This document shows, in pieces, positions 6,623 to 13,161 of a stretch of 13,581 nucleotides of DNA. Made by a program: the position numbers and the translations under genes. Positions within the stretch are counted from its first letter, which is position 1. Every line of letters starts with the position of its first letter. The stretch is from contig CAKQXY010000070.1 in assembly GCA_934292725.1 (NCBI GenBank), positions 1 to 13,581 of the forward strand, written 5' to 3'. The stretch is from an uncultured Lachnospiraceae bacterium. Its GTDB lineage: Bacteria > Bacillota > Clostridia > Lachnospirales > Lachnospiraceae. The notes under the pieces are model-generated. The model saw only the letters and a list, made by a program, of their open reading frames with translations, had not been told where the DNA came from and did no database searches.

Positions 6623-7537
6623 ATGAAAATATATAATATGGGGTCTTTAAATATTGATTATGTATATCGAGTACCGCATTTTGTTCAGCCAGGTGAAACG
6701 ATTCCCTCTTATGGAAGAGAAATTTTTGCTGGCGGAAAAGGATTGAATCAATCAATTGCGCTTGCTCGCGCAGGTGCACAGGTAATTCATGGCGGTATGA
6801 TTGGACCAGATGGCGCATTTTTAAAGGAACTATTGGAAGATTCTGGTGTGGACACCACACATATATGTACACTACAGGAAGCGAGTGGTCATACGGTGAT
6901 CCAGGTAGATGAGCAGGGACAAAATTGTATCATTCTTTATGCGGGAACAAATCACTGTGTTACGAAAGCATATTTGGATGAATTGTTAAAAGATGCTTCT
7001 GCAGGTGATTTCATGCTGATTCAAAATGAAATAAATTGTCTAAATGAGGCAATGGAAATCGCACATAAAAAGAAGATGTACATTGCGTTTAACCCATCAC
7101 CAATAAGCAAAGAGCTTTTTACGTTGCCATTGTCTTATGTTGATTGGTGGTTTTGCAATGAAATCGAGGGCGCTATATTGTTTGGAAAAAACCAAAAACA
7201 GAAAATGGCAGATCAAATAGCGATGGATCCGGAAAAGATCATGCAGCAGTTTCAAAAACAATATCCGCAGAGCCATCTGATTTTAACTCTTGGAAAAAAA
7301 GGAAGTTATTATTGTGATAAAAAGGATATTCTTTTTCAACCTGCTTTTGAAGTAAAAGCAATTGATACAACAGCGGCAGGAGATACCTATTCCGGATATT
7401 TTTTGGCAGATTTAGCAGGTGGAAAAAATATTTCAGATGCTTTAAAAGATGCATCGCTAGCTGCATCAATATGTGTGACACGAAAAGGTGCAGCACCATC
7501 AATTCCTTATAAAAAAGAAATAGAAAATTTGATTTGA
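6623..7537 (+). CDS. PfkB-family carbohydrate kinase (ribokinase-like)
   Basis: This 304-residue cytosolic kinase transfers the ATP gamma-phosphate to a sugar or nucleoside. The first PfkB signature, FAGGKGLNQSIALARAG (about 35-51, GGKG at 37-40), binds the substrate. The second, DTTAAGDTYSGYF (about 248-260), holds the anion hole and the catalytic base Asp254. The overall layout (MGSLNIDYV at the start, NPSP near 157-160, LTLGKKG near 221-227) and length are typical of ribokinase-like proteins. Ribose, fructose or another sugar cannot be distinguished by eye. ATG at 6623 has GGAAGGTG about 12 bases upstream, somewhat far. The gene is AT-rich compared with the amidohydrolase. It follows the GH74-like gene in the same direction and could phosphorylate a sugar released by the neighbouring glycosidases; that link is inference. 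Confidence 0.92.
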   Translation: MKIYNMGSLNIDYVYRVPHFVQPGETIPSYGREIFAGGKGLNQSIALARAGAQVIHGGMIGPDGAFLKELLEDSGVDTTHICTLQEASGHTVIQVDEQGQNCIILYAGTNHCVTKAYLDELLKDASAGDFMLIQNEINCLNEAMEIAHKKKMYIAFNPSPISKELFTLPLSYVDWWFCNEIEGAILFGKNQKQKMADQIAMDPEKIMQQFQKQYPQSHLILTLGKKGSYYCDKKDILFQPAFEVKAIDTTAAGDTYSGYFLADLAGGKNISDALKDASLAASICVTRKGAAPSIPYKKEIENLI

Positions 7538-7684
7538 GTATACAATCGGTCAAAAAATGCTAATTTTGTATTTATTCCAAAAACAGAATATAAGAATGCT
7601 TATCCAGCACTGGTAGTTGAACTAAAATGGAATAAGGACACAGAAACAGCTATACAGCAGGTAAAATTCCCCAGAGACCGTTGA
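7538..7684 (+). pseudogene. C-terminal relic of a PD-(D/E)XK nuclease-domain protein (DUF1703 / AAA-associated type)
   Basis: Directly after the kinase TGA, and in the same frame, about 48 codons translate to a segment with FVFIPK, then PALVVELKWNK, then TAIQQVK, ending at a TGA (7682-7684). The order FxPK, PALVVELKW(N/D)K and AIxQ(I/V)K is the restriction-endonuclease-like C-terminal domain found in many Firmicute and Bacteroidete AAA-ATPase proteins; ELK is the (D/E)XK catalytic motif. The N-terminal ATPase and the usual C-terminal tail are missing and there is no start codon or ribosome site, so it is a decayed fragment. Its last codons form the left arm of the terminator at 7669. That it shares the kinase frame is probably chance. 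Confidence 0.65.
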
Positions 7685-7707
7685 TGTTTCAATTGTAGTC
7701 TCTGGGG
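7669..7707. terminator. Bidirectional intrinsic terminator between convergent genes
   Basis: CCCCAGAGAC (7669-7678) pairs perfectly over ten bases with GTCTCTGGGG (7698-7707), with a 19-base loop that itself holds TTGA/TCAA. It lies between the plus-strand kinase (ends 7537) and the minus-strand amidohydrolase (ends 7720). Short A/T tracts flank both sides (AAATT upstream, GAAAAATT downstream), so it could work both ways although neither T-run is strong. Confidence 0.7.
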
Positions 7708-7719
7708 GTGAATGAAAAA

Positions 7720-9003
7720 TTATAAAAACTTATCCAACTCTTTTTCAACCTGTTTTCTCTTTTTGATCTTTGGATGATCAAAAAGACTTCCTTTGGCGAT
7801 AACCATTTCCAGATTGCGCAGTGCACGCAAATCTTTGAGAGGATTTTTTGCAGTGACAATCATGTCAGCGCTTTTTCCTTTTTCGATCGATCCGGTAATG
7901 TGACCAATTCCGGCAAGTTCAGCACTTCGCTTTGTTGCAGTATAGATGGCAAAGGAATTGGATACGCCAACATATTTATGAAAATAATAGAGTTCACGCC
8001 AGAAATCATATTGGGTAATCCATGGGCAACCAACATCATTGCCCAGAACAACAGGAATGTCATTTGCGAGTGCAGCTTTCGCACAGTCAATAATGCCCTT
8101 GAAGACGATGTTTCCATTATATTGCTCGACTTCGGTTGCATGGGTGATTGAACGGTCGAACAGCGCATATGGAAGCGCTGGTGAGATTGTTGTACACAAA
8201 AAAGCACCACGCTCTTGAAAGAGCCTTATCATAGAATTGTCCAGTTTGGCACCATGCTCGATTGAGTCTACGCCATTTTCCAGAGCAACGCGAACACCTT
8301 CTGGGGATTCTACATGAGCAGCAACCAGATAACCAGCATCGTGTGCTTGTTTACAGACGGCATATACCATTTCAGGTGACATTTTTAATTCACCAGGAAC
8401 ACCTTTTTTCTTGGCATCCAATACACCTCCGGTAATCATAAGTTTGATTAAATCAACCTTTTCTTGCTTCGCTTTTTCAAGTTGTTTCAGTGCATCTGGA
8501 ATGGTCGATGCGGCAACTGCAACCGATCCAGCCATATGACCACCTGGAACGGAGATTCCCTGATTTGCAGCAAGAATGCGAGGGCCAAGTTTAGTGCCGG
8601 ATTCAATTTCATCGCGCAGACGAGTATCAAAATTGCCGAGTCCACCAACTGTTCGGATGGTTGTGACACCACTGAACAATTCATCTTTCGCAAATCCTGC
8701 TACCATTTTATATGCGATTGTTCTGGTAAGCGAGGAACTCATAATGGTTTTGACTAGCTTTTCATTATCGCGCTGCTTTTTCTGAGGCTTTCCGTTTCCA
8801 GCAAGATGAACATGCATATTGATTAGTCCAGGAAGAATGTATTGTCCGTGAAGGTCAATCACCTTATAATTGTGAAGATCTGCATTCGCATCTGGTATCA
8901 AATCGGTGATGATTCCGTTTTCTACCAGAATACAAAGCCCCTGTTGGATTTTCATTTCTTTTGTTCCATCCAAAATTTTTCCATTTCGAAAAGCATAATT
9001 CAT
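7720..9003 (-). CDS. Metal-dependent amidohydrolase, imidazolonepropionase / Xaa-Pro dipeptidase-like
   Basis: This 427-residue cytosolic member of the amidohydrolase superfamily belongs to a different branch from the enzyme at 2060. Binuclear-metal motifs are complete: LPGLINMHVHL with His64 and His66, a carbamylatable Lys187 in DLIKLMITGG, His230 in AAHVES, His250 in SIEHG, and Asp323 in VLGNDVGCPW. The C-terminal GSIEKGKSADMIVTAKNPL closes the beta-sandwich domain. The group includes imidazolonepropionase-like proteins and peptidases that cleave Xaa-Arg/Lys/Pro dipeptides; the substrate is unknown. ATG at 9001-9003 has GGAGAA seven bases upstream. Immediately upstream in transcription is the alpha/beta hydrolase, 115 bp away. 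A TTGACA (complement of 9053-9058) in that gap may be its own -35, but the -10 is weak. Confidence 0.9.
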   Translation of the reverse strand: MNYAFRNGKILDGTKEMKIQQGLCILVENGIITDLIPDANADLHNYKVIDLHGQYILPGLINMHVHLAGNGKPQKKQRDNEKLVKTIMSSSLTRTIAYKMVAGFAKDELFSGVTTIRTVGGLGNFDTRLRDEIESGTKLGPRILAANQGISVPGGHMAGSVAVAASTIPDALKQLEKAKQEKVDLIKLMITGGVLDAKKKGVPGELKMSPEMVYAVCKQAHDAGYLVAAHVESPEGVRVALENGVDSIEHGAKLDNSMIRLFQERGAFLCTTISPALPYALFDRSITHATEVEQYNGNIVFKGIIDCAKAALANDIPVVLGNDVGCPWITQYDFWRELYYFHKYVGVSNSFAIYTATKRSAELAGIGHITGSIEKGKSADMIVTAKNPLKDLRALRNLEMVIAKGSLFDHPKIKKRKQVEKELDKFL

Positions 9004-9118
9004 AGCAAATTCTCCAATTTCATAAGTTTATCGAATGTCTTTATTTCTGATTTGTCAAGCCTTTTGTAATATTGCATATACAATTTTCGCCTAATTAGAA
9101 AATAGTATAGTATTACAA

Positions 9119-9976
9119 TTATAAATGAAGCTTTGACTGTCGGTTGAAAAATTCAATAAAAAGATCAAGAAGCGGCAAACTCCAGAAGGATCCTTCATGT
9201 TCAGCATGATCGACGCAGATAAAACTAACATCCGCACCACATTCTTCAAGACGTTTCACCATCTGTTCGCTCTGAGAGAAAGGCACTAAAGGGTCTGCAT
9301 TTCCATGCGCAATTAGAAATGGAACATAATTTTTTCCTTTTTCAACATAAAAAATAGGACTTACTAATTGTAAAATTTTAGGATTATAGGTACCACCACA
9401 GAAGGCATTGATCATATTAGATGTTTCTGGATCAAGGAGAGCTTGGTCTTGCGGCATCATTGCGGTTAGATCAGTCGGCCCAAAGCAATCGATGACAGCG
9501 CAAACAGAATCAGAGTATTCTGCATATTCGCTTGTTTTAAAACGGCTGTCATCGCCAGTGAGTCCAAGAAGCAAAGAAGTATTACCACCAGAGGAAGTGC
9601 CGAATGAATAGATTTGCTTGTCATCAATTTGAAATTGGTCAGCGTGTGCTCTTAAAAAACGGATTGCTGTTTTTACATCCTGCAAGAAGGCGGGTGCTGG
9701 ATAGCCGTCATCAATATTGCGGTGTCGCACAGTAGCAACTGTGTATCCAGCGGCAGAAAAACGAGCTAATTGAGGAATTTCGTAGGTCGTATCAGGAAAA
9801 TGCCATGCACTTCCCTGAATAAATACAATAACTGGATTGCGAGAATGGTCAGTATCGGCTCGTTGGGGAATCAGCATATCCATTGTCAATTCAACACCGG
9901 ATGCAGTAGAATAAATAACATTAGGGCGGAATACAGAAAGGCCTTTTCGAGTTGGATTATTTGAGATTGTTAACAT
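9119..9976 (-). CDS. Alpha/beta hydrolase, BD-FAE / acetyl-esterase-like
   Basis: This 285-residue cytosolic serine hydrolase probably cleaves a carboxylic ester, such as an acetyl group on a sugar or glycoside. The nucleophile elbow is FGTSSGG with Ser128 (GxSxG). The acid is Asp228 in IAHGNADPLVP and the base His260 in DHAEHEG, in family order and spacing. The oxyanion segment, usually HGGxW, reads IQGSAW (about 53-58), an atypical but tolerated variant. No signal peptide is present. ATG at 9974-9976 has an ideal AAGGAGG seven bases upstream. It precedes the minus-strand amidohydrolase in the same direction, and the two may be cotranscribed. It is divergent from the GH30 gene, across a 670-bp spacer. 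A role in de-acetylating oligosaccharides fits the glycosidase neighbours but is inference. Confidence 0.88.
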   Translation of the reverse strand: MLTISNNPTRKGLSVFRPNVIYSTASGVELTMDMLIPQRADTDHSRNPVIVFIQGSAWHFPDTTYEIPQLARFSAAGYTVATVRHRNIDDGYPAPAFLQDVKTAIRFLRAHADQFQIDDKQIYSFGTSSGGNTSLLLGLTGDDSRFKTSEYAEYSDSVCAVIDCFGPTDLTAMMPQDQALLDPETSNMINAFCGGTYNPKILQLVSPIFYVEKGKNYVPFLIAHGNADPLVPFSQSEQMVKRLEECGADVSFICVDHAEHEGSFWSLPLLDLFIEFFNRQSKLHL

Positions 9977-10027
9977 AAAGATCCTCCTTTTGAATTTTAT
10001 TTCACGGCTTGAATCATAAAAATCTTG

Positions 10028-10038
10028 CCTATCAAATT
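10028..10038 (+). promoter_or_regulatory. CCTATCAAATT motif, copy 1, upstream of the alpha/beta hydrolase
   Basis: CCTATCAAATT occurs here and again at 10314-10324, with an inverted CCTATCAAA at 10394-10402. The three sites lie in the divergent spacer between the alpha/beta hydrolase and GH30, so they could be sites for a shared regulator. No regulator gene is in the window. Confidence 0.35.
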
Positions 10039-10043
10039 AACAG

Positions 10044-10110
10044 ATGGGCGTTGACACGCCCATTTAAAGTTGCGGTTTTGCGTTTCGCCTTGTTAGTGGA
10101 AAGGGCGAAA
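10044..10110. other. Two adjacent hairpins in the divergent spacer
   Basis: ATGGGCG (10044-10050) pairs with CGCCCAT (10057-10063) around TTGACA. TTTCGCC (10083-10089) pairs with GGCGAAA (10104-10110). They lie 67-134 bp upstream of the alpha/beta hydrolase start, so on the minus strand they precede or overlap its leader. They could be a leader structure, terminators of a lost gene, or ends of a decayed element; neither is followed by a convincing T-run. Confidence 0.4.
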
Positions 10111-10131
10111 ACCACTTCATTTCCCCAGGAG

Positions 10132-10267
10132 CTATTGTACTCCATAAAAAATTCCTTTTTTAAATGAGAGATAAATTGGTAATCCTGAAATAAAGTTTAA
10201 AAGTCCACCAATTACTATCCATACAAGTTTCTCTTTTTTTATGTAGAATTTCTTTTATCGTATTCAT
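10132..10267 (-). pseudogene. Possible frameshifted small membrane-peptide gene
   Basis: From ATG at 10265-10267 the minus strand reads MNTIKEILHKK. After a run of seven A residues the frame must shift by one to continue as EKLVWIVIGGLLNF, then ISGLPIYLSFKKG, to a TAG at 10132-10134. The joined product would be about 44 residues with one hydrophobic helix. No good ribosome site is seen (GGGAG about 15 bases upstream). It may be a broken small-protein gene or a coincidence in AT-rich DNA. Confidence 0.2.
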
Positions 10268-10310
10268 AGAAAATCTTTAACTCCCAATTCATTTTTTTCG
10301 TTATAACACA

Positions 10311-10405
10311 ATTCCTATCAAATTTCAATATCGGGAAGGAACTTTTGTTTTTTAATATCAGGAGGAAACTTTTGTTGCTGGATATGAATGTTGTTTGATA
10401 GGAAT
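10311..10405. repeat. 12-bp inverted repeat enclosing a duplicated segment (95-bp element)
   Basis: ATTCCTATCAAA (10311-10322) and its exact complement TTTGATAGGAAT (10394-10405) bracket 71 bp. Inside are two near-identical blocks of about 24 bp, one starting AATATCGGGAAGGAAC (10326) and the other AATATCAGGAGGAAAC (10354), both followed by TTTTGTT. No clear target-site duplication is seen. It could be a small non-autonomous element or a structured regulatory region, ending 59 bp before the GH30 promoter. Confidence 0.55.
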
Positions 10406-10464
10406 ACTTCTTGATATGCAAACAGTAACTTAGTTGGAGAATTTACATCAGAAAAAACAATTAG

Positions 10465-10493
10465 TTGAAAAATATGAGGAAGCATGTTACTAT
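10465..10493 (+). promoter_or_regulatory. Sigma-A-type promoter for the leader ORF and GH30 gene
   Basis: TTGAAA (10465-10470), a 17-bp spacer and TACTAT (10488-10493) fit a sigma-A promoter. The start site would be near 10500, about 60 bp before the leader ORF and 150 bp before GH30. Confidence 0.55.
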
Positions 10494-10561
10494 ATATCCA
10501 GAAGTAAAAATGGTTCGGACACTCAAACAAAACGCATATAGAAGGAAAGGAGATCAAAAAT

Positions 10562-10639
10562 ATGGAATTTACAGAGATAATTAAAAATCATTATAAAACA
10601 ATATATTTCATTTACGGAAGATTACCAAACACCAGATAG
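10562..10639 (+). CDS. Short leader ORF (25 codons) translationally coupled to GH30
   Basis: ATG at 10562 has a strong ribosome site, AAAGGAG (10546-10552), nine bases upstream and a plausible promoter at 10465-10493. The product is 25 residues (MEFTEIIKNHYKT, then IYFIYGRLPNTR) with no recognised domain. Its TAG stop (10637-10639) overlaps the AGGAGG of the GH30 gene (10638-10643), a classic arrangement for translational coupling. It could be a coupling or attenuation leader peptide, or the remaining N-terminus of a deleted gene. The sequence has no run of a single regulatory codon. Confidence 0.5.
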   Translation: MEFTEIIKNHYKTIYFIYGRLPNTR

Positions 10640-10649
10640 GAGGATGTAT

Positions 10650-12293
10650 ATGATGGCGTGGAAAATAAAACATATATTTGACGGAGATTATGGTTGCGAG
10701 GAATTGCAGCCTGGAGAAAAAGCCAAGGTATCGGTTACATTAGTAAATGAAAAGGGAGAAACAAAAGTTTTATCTGTTGAGGATCAGTGGTTGCTTGATA
10801 AGAATTTGTCTGAGGGTTCTATATGGCCAGAACAGACAGCTTTTATCAAGTATCATTTATCTCCACAAAAGTGCTCTCCATTTCATGAAGGAAAATTTGA
10901 GGGCTGGGGAACCAGCTTTTGCTGGTGGCCAAACCGTATCGGCTATTCGGATGAGCTTTCCGAGCAGGCTGCCAAACTGTTTTTTGATCCGCAGGAGGGA
11001 TTGGGTCTGACGATAATTCGTTACAACATTGGAGGTGGGGACGATCCCACTCATCACCATATTACAAGAACCGATTCGATGGTCCCAGGCTATGCAGTAG
11101 CAGCCTCTCACGATGCAGAGGGGTATCACTGGTCATATGATTGGAATGCAGATGAGAATCAACGAAATGTATTAAGGAAAGTGGCAGAGCGTTATGGAGA
11201 GAATCTGATTGTTGAAGGCTTTTCCAATTCGCCGCCGTATTTTATGACAAACTCTGGTTGCTCGAGTGGCGCTGAGAATGCGGGAACAAATAATCTTCGC
11301 GAGGATGCGTATGGCGCATTCGCTACGTATCTTGCCGATGTTGCCAAGCATTTTTCTGATGAATGGGGCATTCGCTTTCAGAGTATGACGGCGATGAATG
11401 AGCCGGATACCGAGTATTGGCATGCATTTAGCGAGAAACAGGAAGGGTGTCATTTTGATCCGGGTGAGTCGCAGTCAGTTATGATTTTATCATTAAGAGA
11501 GGCGCTTGATGAGAGAGGTTTTTTTGATATTTTGATATCAGGAACGGATGAGACAGGAATTGACCTTCAGAAAAATAGCATTTGCAAATTAAGTGAGGCA
11601 GCAAGAGAGGCAATCGACCGCATTGATACGCATAGTTATCTGGAAGGAGATAGCAGAGGTCTCCAAAAGCTGGCTCTGGAGTATCAGAAAAATCTGTGGA
11701 TGTCTGAGGTAGATGGAGGCGACGTAGCAGGTAGCAATGCAGGTGAGATGGGTGCTGCCTTGTGGTTGGCAAACAAAATTGTTTCTGATATCAATGGCCT
11801 TCTTCCATCGGCGTGGGTTCTTTGGCAGGTGATTGACAGTCATATCAGCAGCGACGGCTATATGGGAAACAAAGATAGCGGAAAGCCGGATTATACAGGT
11901 GGCTATTGGGGGCTTGCAACCGCTGATCATGATGAGAAAAAAATTCTTTTAACGATGAAATATTATGCGATGGGTCAGTTCTCACGCTATATCCGATCAA
12001 ATGATACCATTCTGCAGGCGGGGGATCGAACCGTTGCGGCATGGAATCCACAGGAAAGAAAGCTCGTTTTAGTGGTGGTCAATGACAGCGATCAGATACA
12101 GACCTGCCAGTTTGATTTGGATGAGTTTGCACTGAAAGAAGCCATTGTACAGCCGATTCGCACAAGTGGTTCAATTGATGAGGGAGAGCATTGGAAGCAG
12201 TTAGAGGCGTATCCGCTTGAGGGAACAGTCTTTGAGACACAGCTGAAGGTAAATTCCATTACAACATTTGTTATCAGAGACAGTAAAGAATGA
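10650..12293 (+). CDS. GH30-family glycoside hydrolase, likely beta-1,6-galactanase/galactosidase-like, cytosolic
   Basis: This retaining glycosidase (547 residues) has a (beta/alpha)8 barrel followed by a beta-sandwich typical of GH30. FEGWGTSFCWWPN (about 83-95) resembles the GH30 branch that includes beta-1,6-galactanases. Catalytic residues, numbered from the chosen start, are the acid/base Glu251 in AMNEPDT and the nucleophile Glu353 in WMSEVDGG. No signal peptide, sortase motif or carbohydrate-binding module is present, so it should act on imported oligosaccharides. Three ATGs lie at 10644, 10650 and 10653. AGGAGG (10638-10643) abuts the first, leaving no spacer, so 10650 (6-base spacing) or 10653 is preferred. 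It follows a coupled leader ORF and is divergent from the esterase-like gene. Substrate could also be another beta-linked glycan; the subfamily is from recalled motifs. Confidence 0.88.
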   Translation: MMAWKIKHIFDGDYGCEELQPGEKAKVSVTLVNEKGETKVLSVEDQWLLDKNLSEGSIWPEQTAFIKYHLSPQKCSPFHEGKFEGWGTSFCWWPNRIGYSDELSEQAAKLFFDPQEGLGLTIIRYNIGGGDDPTHHHITRTDSMVPGYAVAASHDAEGYHWSYDWNADENQRNVLRKVAERYGENLIVEGFSNSPPYFMTNSGCSSGAENAGTNNLREDAYGAFATYLADVAKHFSDEWGIRFQSMTAMNEPDTEYWHAFSEKQEGCHFDPGESQSVMILSLREALDERGFFDILISGTDETGIDLQKNSICKLSEAAREAIDRIDTHSYLEGDSRGLQKLALEYQKNLWMSEVDGGDVAGSNAGEMGAALWLANKIVSDINGLLPSAWVLWQVIDSHISSDGYMGNKDSGKPDYTGGYWGLATADHDEKKILLTMKYYAMGQFSRYIRSNDTILQAGDRTVAAWNPQERKLVLVVVNDSDQIQTCQFDLDEFALKEAIVQPIRTSGSIDEGEHWKQLEAYPLEGTVFETQLKVNSITTFVIRDSKE

Positions 12294-12350
12294 AATACAA
12301 TCGAAATGTGTTAGAAAAAACGGAAAACGAGCAATGAATGGTCGACATTG

Positions 12351-12372
12351 GTGCCTGTCCCTAGCAAAAAAA
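12351..12372 (+). repeat. Dispersed repeat, copy 8 (TTGG subtype, diverged)
   Basis: GTGCCTGTCCCTAGCAAAAAAA is preceded by CGACATTG as in copy 3. CC to CT and GG to AG changes alter the centre of the core, the only full copy with mismatches. It lies 33 bp before the toxin-antitoxin promoter. Confidence 0.75.
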
Positions 12373-12404
12373 CAATTTATTATAAATTTATTCTCTACAA
12401 ATAG

Positions 12405-12433
12405 TTGACAATATGGAATATATCCCATATAAT
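12405..12433 (+). promoter_or_regulatory. Consensus sigma-A promoter with embedded operator for the toxin-antitoxin operon
   Basis: TTGACA (12405-12410) and TATAAT (12428-12433) match consensus exactly with a 17-bp spacer. The spacer and the first half of the -10 form a 20-bp palindrome, ATATGGAATATATCCCATAT (12411-12430), with only one mismatched pair. A repressor bound there would block RNA polymerase. XRE antitoxins of HigA type typically autorepress from such a site, so this is probably the operator of the antitoxin encoded at 12805. Confidence 0.85.
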
Positions 12434-12451
12434 AAAAACAAAGGAGGGAGT

Positions 12452-12808
12452 ATGGAAAAATTTGAAGTTGTATTTTACGAAAAAGAAAATGGTTATTGCC
12501 CGGTAGAAGAGTTTATCGATGCTCTTGACGTTAAAATGCGAGCTAAATTGGTGGGATTACTTGAAATACTAGAAGAAAAAGGTAATCAACTTAGAGAACC
12601 GTATAGTAAAACAATTGATGATGGAATATTTGAGATTCGATGCAAAGTTGGAAATAATATAACTAGAGTATTATATTTCTTTTATTACGAGGGAAAAATA
12701 GTACTCACAAATGGTTTTATAAAAAAGACACAAAAGACACCGCCAGAAGAAATTAGATTGGCAAAAGAGCGCAGAGCAGATTTTAAAGAAAGGATGGGGA
12801 AAGTATGA
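12452..12808 (+). CDS. RelE/HigB-like toxin, phage Gp49-like family
   Basis: This 118-residue toxin belongs to the RelE/ParE superfamily (Gp49-like, PF05973 type), whose members usually cleave mRNA on the ribosome. Family features are in order: FEVVFYEKENGYCPVEEFIDAL (4-25, given here as the N-terminal strand and helix), KMRAKLVGLLEILEEKG (28-44), the DGIFEIR strand (57-63), RVLYFFYYEGKIVLTNGF (72-89) and the conserved KKTQKTP (91-97). ATG at 12452 is chosen over an in-frame ATG at 12413 because AAGGAGG lies six bases upstream and the earlier ATG falls inside the promoter. The stop overlaps the antitoxin start (ATGA, 12805-12808), so the two are coupled. Toxin-first order is the HigBA arrangement. 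Confidence 0.93.
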   Translation: MEKFEVVFYEKENGYCPVEEFIDALDVKMRAKLVGLLEILEEKGNQLREPYSKTIDDGIFEIRCKVGNNITRVLYFFYYEGKIVLTNGFIKKTQKTPPEEIRLAKERRADFKERMGKV

Positions 12809-13125
12809 GAACATTAAAGCAGTATAAAGAAGTGCAGATGAAAGAACCAGAATTTGTAAAAGAATATGAAGCAATTCAACCAGAGATGGATGTTATTAGG
12901 GCTATTGTTGAGGCGAGAACTTCTCAGAATATGACTCAGAAAGAATTATCTAAACGTACAGGTATTAATCAGGCAGATATTAGCAAGCTTGAGAATGGTA
13001 CTGGAAATCCTACTATAAATTTACTTAAAAGATTAGCGGATGGAATGGGAATGATGCTTAAAATTGAGTTTGTTCCGAAAACGAAGCAAACAAAAGAATT
13101 TATAGTACCAGGTACTCGGAGCTAA
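12805..13125 (+). CDS. XRE-family antitoxin (HigA-like)
   Basis: This 106-residue protein should bind and neutralise the toxin at 12452 and repress the operon. It has an N-terminal segment of about 28 residues, a Cro/C1-type helix-turn-helix (MTQKELSKRTGINQADISKL, about 43-62) with the usual ENGTGNPTINLLKRLADGMG extension, and a short basic tail. The start overlaps the toxin stop by four bases. The 20-bp palindrome between -35 and -10 upstream is the likely operator. The family pairing is firm; activity is not tested. Confidence 0.93.
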   Translation: MRTLKQYKEVQMKEPEFVKEYEAIQPEMDVIRAIVEARTSQNMTQKELSKRTGINQADISKLENGTGNPTINLLKRLADGMGMMLKIEFVPKTKQTKEFIVPGTRS

Positions 13126-13161
13126 AAGATTTGGGGGTGCGGACGCTTTCTTTGACCTGAA

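Noticed and set aside
10239..10421. Minus-strand 60-codon ORF overlapping the 95-bp inverted-repeat element
   Set aside because: No ribosome site; its sequence mainly reflects the inverted and direct repeats in AT-rich DNA.
12413..12451. Upstream ATG for the toxin at 12413
   Set aside because: It lies inside the promoter spacer, before the probable transcription start, and lacks a ribosome site; 12452 has AAGGAGG.
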